From NCBI RefSeq assembly GCF_001280505.1, contig NZ_LBIO01000057.1:248001-312000 (forward strand): 64,000 nucleotides of DNA. The letters are read 5' to 3'. This document shows, piece by piece, positions 9,113 to 17,134 of this stretch (position 1 is the stretch's first letter; each line of letters starts with the position of its first letter). A program made the translations under genes and the position numbers. The notes beneath the pieces are model-generated. The model saw only the letters and a program-made list of their open reading frames with translations, did no database searches and was not told the origin of the DNA. The DNA is from Mangrovimonas sp. TPBH4 (GTDB lineage: Bacteria > Bacteroidota > Bacteroidia > Flavobacteriales > Flavobacteriaceae).

Positions 9113-9829
9113 ATGGAAAAATTTCAAATAGAAACTGCGCAAAATGTAGGCATCCATCAAAATGTTGCCGGTATTGGAGATAGGATATTGGCATATTTGT
9201 TGGACTCTTTGGTTGTAGGGTGTTATATAATATTGTCGTTCATGCTTTTGGGGGCTTTGGATTTGGGCATGGGAGATCAATGGGCCTTGTATTTGTTGAT
9301 TACGCTACCTGCTTTTTTGTATTATTTATTGTTGGAAGCTTTTTGGAATGGGCAAACCATTGGAAAGTCTGCATTAAAAATTAGAGTGGTAAAATTGGAT
9401 GGGTCTAAGCCAACTTTTGCCAATTATTTTGTGAGGTGGATTTTAAGGATTATTGATGTAAGTCTTTCAAGTGGAGGAGTAGCCATATTGACTATTTTAT
9501 TCAAAGGAAATGGGCAGCGTTTAGGTGATATGGCGGCGGGAACTACAGTAATTAGTGAAAAGGATCTGGTTTCTGTAAATGATATGGTTCTAAAGGATTT
9601 ACCTACTGATTATGTGCCTACATATGCCCAGGTAACCTTGTTTAAGGATAGCGATATGCAAACCATAAAAGGCTTATATCAAGACGCCAAGAGAAATGGA
9701 CAGCACAATGTTATTGTGATGTTGCATGACCAAATTGTTAAAGTGATTGGCATTGAACCCAAGGAAAAGCCAATAGATTTTGTAGATACTGTGATTAAGG
9801 ACTACAATTACTACACACAACAGATGTAA
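9113..9829 (+). CDS. RDD family membrane protein
   Basis: 238 aa. The RDD domain covers residues about 15-150: GIGDRILAYLLDSLVVG contains the first Arg/Asp pair, and FVRWILRIIDVSL and GQRLGDMAAGTTVI are the other signature elements. There are three or more membrane segments, and a soluble C-terminal extension of about 85 residues follows, unlike minimal RDD proteins. RDD proteins are proposed transporters or membrane-system components, but the substrate is not established here. It is transcribed divergently from the SpoIIM-headed operon, and this pairing recurs in MoxR clusters. The stop overlaps the ATG of the TRIC-like gene by one base (TAATG). Confidence 0.9.
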   Translation: MEKFQIETAQNVGIHQNVAGIGDRILAYLLDSLVVGCYIILSFMLLGALDLGMGDQWALYLLITLPAFLYYLLLEAFWNGQTIGKSALKIRVVKLDGSKPTFANYFVRWILRIIDVSLSSGGVAILTILFKGNGQRLGDMAAGTTVISEKDLVSVNDMVLKDLPTDYVPTYAQVTLFKDSDMQTIKGLYQDAKRNGQHNVIVMLHDQIVKVIGIEPKEKPIDFVDTVIKDYNYYTQQM

Positions 9830-10434
9830 TGTTTTTTCAAATCATTGATATACTGGGAACTATTGCTTTTGCCATTTCGGGAGTTTTGGTGGCACTGAGC
9901 AAAAAGATGGATCCTTTTGGAGTTTTCATCATTGCCTTTGTAACGGCGGTAGGTGGAGGGACCCTTCGGGATGTGTTGATTGGACAAACACCGGTTGCTT
10001 GGATGACCAATATGACCTATGTGTATGTTATTTTTGGAGCCACCTTATTTGCGGTTTTGTTTAAAAGTAAACTCAACTACCTAAGAACTTCTTTATTGTT
10101 GTTCGATACCATTGGGATTGGTCTTTACACGGTTGTTGGCATTGAGAAGGGATTGGTAGCTTCTCTACATCCTTTAATATGTATTGCTTTAGGAACAATG
10201 ACTGCCTGTTTTGGAGGGGTGATTCGAGATATTCTGTGTAATGAGATTCCTGTCATCTTTAGAAAAGAAATCTATGCAACGGCCTGTATTTTGGGAGGAA
10301 GCACCTATTTTGTGTTAAGAGAACTGCCTATTGCTGAGAATTTCATTTTTGTTATTGCAGCAGTAGTGGTCATTGTCATCAGGCTTTTGGCTGTTAGGTT
10401 TAAGATTAGTTTGCCGAGTTTATATAGAGAATAA
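9829..10434 (+). CDS. trimeric intracellular cation channel (TRIC/UPF0126) family protein
   Basis: 201 aa, the usual length of bacterial TRIC homologues. It has two related halves, each with three hydrophobic segments and a glycine-rich signature: FVTAVGGGTLRDVLIG near residues 38-53 and TACFGGVIRDILCN near 125-138. The family forms trimeric cation channels in the inner membrane; prokaryotic members conduct K+ and Na+. It is translationally coupled to the RDD gene. A strong hairpin terminator follows, shared with the convergent M3 peptidase gene. Confidence 0.92.
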   Translation: MFFQIIDILGTIAFAISGVLVALSKKMDPFGVFIIAFVTAVGGGTLRDVLIGQTPVAWMTNMTYVYVIFGATLFAVLFKSKLNYLRTSLLLFDTIGIGLYTVVGIEKGLVASLHPLICIALGTMTACFGGVIRDILCNEIPVIFRKEIYATACILGGSTYFVLRELPIAENFIFVIAAVVVIVIRLLAVRFKISLPSLYRE

Positions 10435-10454
10435 ACATCAATTATTAACATAAA

Positions 10455-10479
10455 AAAACCACGCTTCTAGCGTGGTTTT
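10455..10479. terminator. bidirectional intrinsic terminator
   Basis: An 11-bp perfect stem (10455-10465 with 10469-10479, core CCACGC/GCGTGG) with a 3-base loop. It is flanked by A-rich sequence on the left and T-rich sequence on the right. It sits between two convergent genes and can serve both. Confidence 0.85.
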
Positions 10480-10503
10480 CTTTTTCTATAATGAAGTTTT
10501 TAC

Positions 10504-12666
10504 TTATTGAACTGGAAACCCGCGGTCTCTCATCAATGCTTCAATTTTAGCATCACGACCTCTAAATAAGCGATAAGCTTCAGCTGGGTCCATGGCGTTT
10601 CTTGGAGCGAATAAGTATTTTACCAATTTAGCGGCAACTTCTTTATCGTAGAATCCTCCTGGAGCCTCAGCAAAGGCTTCAGAAGCATCACTTGTCAATA
10701 CATCGGCCCACATATATCCGTAGTAGGCAGTGGCATATCCTTCTCCAGAGAATACGTGACCAAATTGTGGTGTTCTGTGACGCATTGGCAATTCCTTAGG
10801 CATGTTCAATTCAGCTAAAGTTTCACGCTCAAATTTGTCGATATCGATGTTAGTTGGATCTGCCAAGTGCAATTTCATGTCGATTAACGCAGATGCCAAA
10901 TATTCTGTAGTTGCAAATCCTTGGTTGAAGGTAGCAGCTTTTTTGATTTTAGCTACCAATTCAGCAGGAATAGGCTCTCCTGTTTTGTAGTGCACCAAAA
11001 ACTGGTTGATTACTTTGTCTGTAGATAACCAACGCTCCAATAATTGTGATTGGAATTCAGTATAATCTCTAACACCGCTGTTCAATGTTGGATATTTTAC
11101 GTTGGCAGAGAAGAAGTGCAACGCGTGACCAAATTCGTGGAAGAAGGTGTTAGCATCATCCCAAGATACCAGAACAGCTTCACCTGGAGCAGGTTTTACG
11201 AAGTTAGAGTTGTTGGAAGCCAATACCGTTTTCTCTCCTTCAAAAGACGTATAGCTTCTATAGGTAGTAGCCCAAGCACCTGAACGTTTTCCTTCACGGG
11301 CATAAGGATCCAAGTACCAAAGCCCTACTAATTTTCCTGAATCTTTATCGGTTACTTCCCAAACTTTTACATCTTCGTGGAATACAGGAACACTTCCTTC
11401 TTTAACAGGTGTAAATTCATAGTTGAACAATTCTCCTGCAACATAGAATAATGCTTGGGTTAATTTATCCAATTGCAAGTATTGTTTTACTTCGTCACTG
11501 TCTAAGTCATATTTCTTCTGACGCACTTTTTCTGCGTAGTATCTGTAATCCCAAGGCTCGATTGTAATGTTGTCCCCATTAGCATCGGCAATAGCTTGCA
11601 TGTCAGCAACTTCTTCGGCAACTCTACCAATAGCCGCTGGCCAAACTGCCATCATTAAATCCATTGCATTTTCAGGATTTTTAGCCATACGGTCTTGTAA
11701 ACGCCATTGTGCATAGTTGTCGTAACCCATTAGTCCAACACGCTCTTTACGAAGTTTCAAAATTTGGGCAATTAAAGCGTTGTTGTCATATTCATCGCCG
11801 TTGTCTCCTCTAGCATAGTAGTTGGTCCAAACCTGCTTGCGCAATTCACGCTCGGTAGAATAGGTAAGGAACGGATCCATTGAAGAACGGGTGTTGGTGA
11901 TAGCATATTCACCTTCGTGACCTTTATCGGCAGCAATTTTAGCTGCAGATTTGATAAAACCTTCTGAAAGCCCTCCTAATTGCTCTTTGTTAAGGTAGGT
12001 TACATAGTTTTCTTCGTCGTGTAATAAGTTATCTGAAAACTTGTTGTAAAGGCTAGATAATTCCTTGTCGATTTCAGCATAACGGGCTTTTTTCTCAGCA
12101 TCAAGGTTGGCACCCTTCATCTCAAAACTTTTGAAAGTCAAGTCAACGACACGTTGTTGATCTGCTTCCAAAGGTATTGTTTGAGAGGCGCCGTAAACTG
12201 TTTTGATGCGTTGGAATAACTTTTCGTTTTGTGAAATCTTAGAGCTGTACTCGGACAGTTTTGGCGCCAATTCAGCTTGAATGGTTCTAAATTCTGGAGT
12301 TGATACGTTACTGCTCATAATGCCGTAATAGGCATACACACGATCCAAGGTTTTTCCAGAGCTTTCCATGGCTACAATGGTATTTTCAAAGGTAGCCGGT
12401 TCTGGATTGTTGGCAATTTTTTCAATTTCTTGAAGGTGTGATTCCATAGCCGTTTCCATGGCTTGTTTGATATCGGTTACCTTCATTTTATCAAAGGCAG
12501 GAACACCTCCGTAAGGCCCTGTCCATTCTTGTAGTAAAATGTTTTCGGTATTGTCTGCCATAGCAATGTCTTCAGTTTGGTTAGGGACATCTTTGCAAGA
12601 AGTAAATGCAACTAAAGCACATAATCCAAAAGCTTGGATGTGTTTAGTGATATTTTTTTGTTTCAT
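10504..12666 (-). CDS. M3 family metallopeptidase (Dcp-like), lipoprotein
   Basis: 720 aa. The N-terminus has a lipoprotein signal ending in FTSC, so export and membrane anchoring are expected. The zinc motif HEFGH is at residues 510-514, and a downstream glutamate lies in the YTEFQSQLLERWL segment. The C-terminal helical domain carries the TAYYGYMWADVL motif of the M3A/Dcp group. Peptidyl-dipeptidases of this group release dipeptides from peptide C-termini, which fits periplasmic or surface peptide degradation. A second M3 lipoprotein lies at 27997-30060. The gene stands alone between a bidirectional terminator and the cyclophilin gene on the same strand. Confidence 0.93.
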   Translation of the reverse strand: MKQKNITKHIQAFGLCALVAFTSCKDVPNQTEDIAMADNTENILLQEWTGPYGGVPAFDKMKVTDIKQAMETAMESHLQEIEKIANNPEPATFENTIVAMESSGKTLDRVYAYYGIMSSNVSTPEFRTIQAELAPKLSEYSSKISQNEKLFQRIKTVYGASQTIPLEADQQRVVDLTFKSFEMKGANLDAEKKARYAEIDKELSSLYNKFSDNLLHDEENYVTYLNKEQLGGLSEGFIKSAAKIAADKGHEGEYAITNTRSSMDPFLTYSTERELRKQVWTNYYARGDNGDEYDNNALIAQILKLRKERVGLMGYDNYAQWRLQDRMAKNPENAMDLMMAVWPAAIGRVAEEVADMQAIADANGDNITIEPWDYRYYAEKVRQKKYDLDSDEVKQYLQLDKLTQALFYVAGELFNYEFTPVKEGSVPVFHEDVKVWEVTDKDSGKLVGLWYLDPYAREGKRSGAWATTYRSYTSFEGEKTVLASNNSNFVKPAPGEAVLVSWDDANTFFHEFGHALHFFSANVKYPTLNSGVRDYTEFQSQLLERWLSTDKVINQFLVHYKTGEPIPAELVAKIKKAATFNQGFATTEYLASALIDMKLHLADPTNIDIDKFERETLAELNMPKELPMRHRTPQFGHVFSGEGYATAYYGYMWADVLTSDASEAFAEAPGGFYDKEVAAKLVKYLFAPRNAMDPAEAYRLFRGRDAKIEALMRDRGFPVQ

Positions 12667-12760
12667 TTAGAATTAGTTTTTATTAACGGCCTCGAAGGTA
12701 TTAAATCTCTGTTGAATTTTGCGTGAATTTTTCGTTAAAACCTTAGCGTGTAGTGTGGTT

Positions 12761-13495
12761 TTAATCGATAATTTCTACTTTTCTTATATAAATGTTGTGA
12801 AGAGGCCATTCAGCTTTATCTGTTTTTTGAGCCGAAATTTTATCCACCACGTCCATGCCTTTAATGACTTTTCCAAAAGCGGTGTAAGCACCATCCAAAT
12901 GATGGGCGCCCCCTTGCTTTTGAACGATGAAAAATTCGTAAGGCGAGGCTAATTTATAGGCGTTTTCAATTTCACTACTTGGCATACTTACCACTCCGCG
13001 GTCGTGTTTAAAGCCTTTTTTGGTGTCTGGTGGTAATAGGTATTTGCCAATTTTGCTTCTTTTTTTTGTGATTTCGTAATCATCGGAACTACCGCCTTGT
13101 ATGATGAAATTGTTGACTACCCTATAAAATTGGGTATTGTCAAAATAGTGTTGCTTGGTGAGGTATATAAAATTGGCACGATGAAATTTTGTTTCGTCAA
13201 ACAATAAAATATCAATTTCTCCAAAGTCCGTTGTGATACGTACCTTATTTTCTTTGTGTTCTTGTTCGTATTCCAAAAAGAATTCCATGACATTATCATC
13301 TGTTAGTCGTGGGAATTTTCGCTTAGGCGTAGTAATAGTGTCCTTTGCAATAGGTTTCTCCAAGCTTACGGCAGGGGAATCTGTCTTGGAAGTTGTGTTT
13401 TTTTTCTTGGATTGCGTACCTTCACAATTGATAAGGACAGAAAAAGAAAGCAATATCAGTAAAGTTGTTTTTAGAGTCTTAAAAATTTTGGACAT
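12761..13495 (-). CDS. cyclophilin-type peptidyl-prolyl isomerase, lipoprotein
   Basis: 244 aa. A lipoprotein signal with Cys in SVLINCEG is followed by a Lys/Ser/Thr-rich linker and a cyclophilin domain from about residue 80. Recognisable elements are TDFGEIDILLFDE, FYRVVNNFIIQGG, YEFFIVQKQGGAHHLDG and TAFGKVIKGMDVVDKI. The catalytic-arginine region FYRVV is retained. It would assist folding of envelope proteins. It lies 94 bases upstream of the M3 peptidase on the same strand and diverges from the Nudix gene. Confidence 0.92.
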   Translation of the reverse strand: MSKIFKTLKTTLLILLSFSVLINCEGTQSKKKNTTSKTDSPAVSLEKPIAKDTITTPKRKFPRLTDDNVMEFFLEYEQEHKENKVRITTDFGEIDILLFDETKFHRANFIYLTKQHYFDNTQFYRVVNNFIIQGGSSDDYEITKKRSKIGKYLLPPDTKKGFKHDRGVVSMPSSEIENAYKLASPYEFFIVQKQGGAHHLDGAYTAFGKVIKGMDVVDKISAQKTDKAEWPLHNIYIRKVEIID

Positions 13496-13552
13496 CTGTG
13501 TATATTTATGGATTTGTTAATTTCCTAAGTGATAGGGCAAATAATTTGGGGT

Positions 13553-14194
13553 ATGGAATTTGATGCATTCATTAAATTGGTTTCAAAAATAAAAAATCTG
13601 CCACTTCCGGGAGAAGCCTCGCAGATTAAAATGTCGCCTCCGTTCCGTTTAGAATTGATGAAGCAACAGGAGCAGGCTATGAAGCATTCCAAAAATGCCG
13701 GTGTTATGGCCTTGTTTTACCCAGATGAAAAATTATACACCAAGCTGGTACTCATTTTAAGAAAAACATATAGAGGTGTCCATTCGGCCCAAGTGGGATT
13801 TCCAGGTGGTCGCTATGAAAATGAGGACCGCGATCTGGAGGTCACAGCTTTACGGGAAACCTATGAAGAAATAGGGGTGCCCAAGACAGATATCAGTGTG
13901 ATAAAGCCCTTAACCCGCTTATATATTCCGCCCAGTAACTTTACCGTACACCCATTTTTGGGAGTTACCAACAAAACTCCTAGGTTTATCAAACAGGAAG
14001 ATGAAGTAGAAGATGTCATTGAAGTTCCTTTTGGACATTTTATCGATGATGGTTGTCTAACTAGCGCTGTAGTGAACACTTCTTACAAAATGAACATAGA
14101 AGTTCCGGCCTATAAATTGAACAATCATATTGTTTGGGGAGCTACTGCTATGATGCTTAGTGAGTTAAAAGACTTGTTAAAACAGGCTACATAA
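13553..14194 (+). CDS. Nudix hydrolase, CoA pyrophosphatase type
   Basis: 213 aa from the ATG at 13553; an in-frame GTG 24 bases upstream is less likely because the homologous start begins at MEFDAF. The Nudix box begins at residue 85: GGRYENEDRDLEVTALRET followed by YEEIGV. Just before it, VHSAQVGFPGG matches the UPF0035 motif typical of coenzyme-A diphosphatases (NudL type), which cleave CoA and acyl-CoA to phosphopantetheine and 3',5'-ADP. Cytosolic. It is followed closely by the acyltransferase gene, with which it may be co-transcribed. Confidence 0.9.
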   Translation: MEFDAFIKLVSKIKNLPLPGEASQIKMSPPFRLELMKQQEQAMKHSKNAGVMALFYPDEKLYTKLVLILRKTYRGVHSAQVGFPGGRYENEDRDLEVTALRETYEEIGVPKTDISVIKPLTRLYIPPSNFTVHPFLGVTNKTPRFIKQEDEVEDVIEVPFGHFIDDGCLTSAVVNTSYKMNIEVPAYKLNNHIVWGATAMMLSELKDLLKQAT

Positions 14195-14240
14195 AATTAT
14201 AGTTTTGTTACTTTTGTAGCTTTGTAAAAAATTGAAGGGT

Positions 14241-15038
14241 ATGGGATTGTTTAAAAAAAATCCTTTTGGACATATATTGTTTATTAAGAAATGGTTAATA
14301 CGCATCTTGGGGGCTATTACCCATAGGCGTTTTAGAGGCTTTAATGAGCTTCAAATAGAAGGTTCTGAGATTATTAAGAACCTTCCCGACAGAAATGTTC
14401 TATTTATTTCTAATCATCAAACCTATTTTGCCGATGTGGTGGCAATGTTCCATGTGTTTAACGCCAGTTTAAGTGGACGTATAGATTCCATTAAAAATGT
14501 GGGGTATTTATGGAACCCTAAATTGAATATTTATTACGTAGCCGCCAAAGAGACAATGAAAGCTGGATTGTTGCCTAAAATCTTAGCTTATGTGGGGTCT
14601 GTAAGTATTGAGCGCACATGGAGGGCAGAAGGTAAAGATGTGAAGCGCCAAGTAAAAATGAGTGACATTTCCAATATAGGGAAGGCCTTGGATGATGGTT
14701 GGGTAATTACCTTTCCTCAAGGAACCACGACACCTTTTAAACCCATTCGAAAAGGAACGGCACATATCATTAAAAAATACAGACCAGTGGTTGTGCCTAT
14801 TGTGATTGACGGGTTCAGACGTTCGTTTGACAAAAAGGGACTACGGGTAAAAAAGAAAAATGTACTTCAATCTTTTGAAATTAAGGAACCTTTAGAAATT
14901 GATTACGACAATGATTCAGTAGCAGAGATTGTTGAAAAAATAGAGTATGCCATAGAACAGCATCCTTCATTTTTAAAGGTAATCTCTCAAAAAGAACTTA
15001 TGGAGTTGGAAGAGCTCAATAAGCAGAGGGAATATTAA
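14241..15038 (+). CDS. 1-acyl-glycerol-3-phosphate acyltransferase (PlsC-like)
   Basis: 265 aa from the ATG at 14241; a TTG three codons earlier is not needed. The acyltransferase motif is NHQTYFAD with His59 and Asp65, an HX5D spacing rather than the textbook HX4D. The FPQGTTTPFKPIRKGTAHI segment gives the glycerophosphate-binding motif, and VVPIVIDGF the last block. Such enzymes make phosphatidic acid in the inner membrane. Two -7-like elements (TACTTTTG and TAGCTTTG) lie at 14209-14224, so the gene may have its own promoter. It converges with the membrane partner of the ECF sigma gene with only 14 bases between them. Confidence 0.88.
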   Translation: MGLFKKNPFGHILFIKKWLIRILGAITHRRFRGFNELQIEGSEIIKNLPDRNVLFISNHQTYFADVVAMFHVFNASLSGRIDSIKNVGYLWNPKLNIYYVAAKETMKAGLLPKILAYVGSVSIERTWRAEGKDVKRQVKMSDISNIGKALDDGWVITFPQGTTTPFKPIRKGTAHIIKKYRPVVVPIVIDGFRRSFDKKGLRVKKKNVLQSFEIKEPLEIDYDNDSVAEIVEKIEYAIEQHPSFLKVISQKELMELEELNKQREY

Positions 15039-15052
15039 AAGGCTTAGGTTTT

Positions 15053-15694
15053 TTAGATTTCCAGTTTTTTAAGTTCGTGGTAATTTCTATTGAGCTTGCG
15101 CAGTAAAATTCCATAAACCAACCAATAAAAGCCCAAAAGAATTAAGATGACCAATCCAAATACCACTGTAAAAGTAAGGATAACTTTGGTGTAGAACATT
15201 AAAAGGTGACCGTTGGCAGAAGCTTCCTGTACCTTGGCGATTAAATCTTGGTTCTGGTCAAATTCTATAAAGAGCAACACAAAGCTGGAAATTAACATGT
15301 AAATTAAGTTGAAGGCAACGTATTGTTTAACTGTTCTTCTGGTCTTCAGGATGTTCTCCATAAGTTGTTTTGCACTGTCGGTAACCGAAATTTTCCGGTA
15401 GTTTTTGTAGAACAAAAAGAAGAAGTAGGCCAATACTACATATCCAATGACGCTCAGGGGAATCAAAAGATAGCTTCCATCCAATTCATTGAAGGATTTT
15501 AGATTTTTGGAGTCTTTCAATAAAAATGAAATCCCCAGCCAGAACACAAATTCCAGCATACTGAGAATAAAGATCCATTTAACGATAGAAGAAGATTTTT
15601 TAAGGATCATCTTGTAAATGTCGTTGTAGGATAATTTGGGATAGGTAGTCCCGCTTTTATTCCAGTCTTTCTTTAATAATTCTAATTCATCCAT
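15053..15694 (-). CDS. membrane protein co-encoded with ECF sigma factor
   Basis: 213 aa. A soluble N-terminus of about 35 residues (MDELELLKKDWNKSGTTYPK) is followed by four membrane segments near 38-58, 72-96, 122-142 and 163-192 and a short basic tail. It starts 5 bases after the sigma gene stop, so the two are co-translated. By position it is the candidate anti-sigma or regulatory partner, although it lacks a recognisable zinc anti-sigma motif or single-TM FecR-like layout. Homologues are sometimes mislabelled as beta-carotene monooxygenase; nothing here supports that. Confidence 0.7.
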   Translation of the reverse strand: MDELELLKKDWNKSGTTYPKLSYNDIYKMILKKSSSIVKWIFILSMLEFVFWLGISFLLKDSKNLKSFNELDGSYLLIPLSVIGYVVLAYFFFLFYKNYRKISVTDSAKQLMENILKTRRTVKQYVAFNLIYMLISSFVLLFIEFDQNQDLIAKVQEASANGHLLMFYTKVILTFTVVFGLVILILLGFYWLVYGILLRKLNRNYHELKKLEI

Positions 15695-15699
15695 ATGGC

Positions 15700-16194
15700 T
15701 TACGGATTTAAGATGGTTTTTAATTTCGTTTTCACCCGATTCATTTTCACGCGTGCATTCACTTCTGTAATCCCTAAGGTCTCACTTATTTCTTTGTAGT
15801 TTTTGTCTTCTAAGTACAAAAACACCAAAGCTTTCTCAATGTCGTTCAACTGGTAAACCGCATTGTATAGGAGTTTAAGCTGTTGTTCTTCGGTATCGTC
15901 GTACTCTTCAGATTTTATTTTAAATTGAACGGCATCAAACTCCTGTGTGGCAATTCTACGTTTAGACTTTCTGTACAGGGTAATGGCGGTATTTAACCCC
16001 ACGCGGTACATCCAGGTACTAAACTTAGCATCACCCCTAAATTTAGGATAGGCTTTCCATAGTTGAATTGTAATTTCCTGAAACAAATCATTGTGGGCAT
16101 CCCTGCTGTTGGTATATAGCCTACACACCTTGTGCACAATATTTTGGTGCTCTTCAAGTAGTTTTACAAAACTATGTTCTAGTTCTTTATCCAA
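15700..16194 (-). CDS. ECF-type RNA polymerase sigma factor
   Basis: 164 aa. Region 2 covers residues about 15-85, with LFQEITIQLWKAYPKFRGDAKFSTWMYRVGLNTAI split across regions 2.2-2.4. Region 4 covers about 110-160 and ends in the helix-turn-helix YKEISETLGITEVNARVKMNR. It directs RNA polymerase to an alternative promoter set. It is translationally coupled to a four-TM membrane protein, so its activity is probably controlled from the membrane. The signal and regulon are unknown. Confidence 0.93.
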   Translation of the reverse strand: MDKELEHSFVKLLEEHQNIVHKVCRLYTNSRDAHNDLFQEITIQLWKAYPKFRGDAKFSTWMYRVGLNTAITLYRKSKRRIATQEFDAVQFKIKSEEYDDTEEQQLKLLYNAVYQLNDIEKALVFLYLEDKNYKEISETLGITEVNARVKMNRVKTKLKTILNP

Positions 16195-16327
16195 GTTTTT
16201 AGTAGTTAGCTGCCTATTTGTAGTTGTTAATGTAAAGATGTTACACTTTGAGTGCTTTTTGTAATGAAAATTTTCAAATTTTTAACATGTATTTGGTTTT
16301 TGCTTCTGAAAACTAACGGATTAAAAG

Positions 16328-17026
16328 TTAGGCTGCTTTCTGAAGAATTTTACTTTTATCCCTCGATTTTAGAAGTCCTAGAATAATACAATACTGTGCC
16401 AATGCATAAGTAAACATTATGCTGATATGGGAATAAGGCAATGGTTCGTGAAATTTGTCGATGGCCAAAATACTATCGGAAAGCATAAATAACAAGGCTC
16501 CGGAAAACACTAGGTAATAGCTGTTCCGCGTTCCAGTTTCTTTTCTTAGGTAAGCACTTGTGACCATGGTTAAAATCACCAACATATAGGCAATAACGGC
16601 TACGGTTAAACTACCTAAACCTTCATAAATCACAAATAACAATCCAAAGGCAAAAAGCAGAAGGATCCCAATAAAGGGGAGTGGTTTTTTTTCGGGATCC
16701 CGATTTTTTAAGAACACCAGGGTATACATAACATGGGAAGCCAAAAAAGCAACAAGGCCAAAGATAAAATAAAGCTCGTCCCTATGGGCGTACATAAGCT
16801 CAATATCTCCCAAAAGCGAAAACAAAAGGGCGAATAAGGTCATTAAGCGCAATGTTTTGTTGAGATGATTGCTTCTGGCTACAAAAAAGATGATCAAGGT
16901 TGTTAAAATGGCAGGTTTACTTACATAATGCAAAGTATATAGGCGTTCAGAATTTCCAAAAACCAGTTCGGCTAGGACAATAATGAAGTAGATGAGGCTA
17001 AAGGACTTTTCTGTTTTGGTAAGCAT
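16328..17026 (-). CDS. lysoplasmalogenase-like YhhN family membrane protein
   Basis: 232 aa from the ATG at 17026 (residue 25 of the longest frame); the start was chosen because the first membrane helix follows at once and this matches usual family length. About seven to eight hydrophobic segments, with LFALLFSLLGDIELMYAH and GALLFMLSDSILAIDKF carrying the paired acidic signatures of the YhhN/TMEM86 family. Eukaryotic and some bacterial members hydrolyse the vinyl ether bond of lysoplasmalogen; the bacterial activity here is unproven. Not obviously in an operon. Confidence 0.85.
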   Translation of the reverse strand: MLTKTEKSFSLIYFIIVLAELVFGNSERLYTLHYVSKPAILTTLIIFFVARSNHLNKTLRLMTLFALLFSLLGDIELMYAHRDELYFIFGLVAFLASHVMYTLVFLKNRDPEKKPLPFIGILLLFAFGLLFVIYEGLGSLTVAVIAYMLVILTMVTSAYLRKETGTRNSYYLVFSGALLFMLSDSILAIDKFHEPLPYSHISIMFTYALAQYCIILGLLKSRDKSKILQKAA

Positions 17027-17134
17027 TAATGAGATGTATTCGTTTAAGGGTAACCTAAATAAAGGTTCCCTTAAAGATATTGTTTTTAATCGTAACAAAA
17101 AACGGTCTAAGATAATTTCAACACTGAAAAACTG

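Noticed and set aside
12734-12763. Inverted repeat TTAAAACC/GGTTTTAA near the cyclophilin stop codon
   Set aside because: AT-rich stem overlapping the stop codon and with no T run on the minus strand; not convincing as a terminator.
15053-15694. Beta-carotene 15,15'-monooxygenase
   Set aside because: A label sometimes attached to this sort of membrane protein; there are no iron-binding His positions, and the context is a sigma factor.
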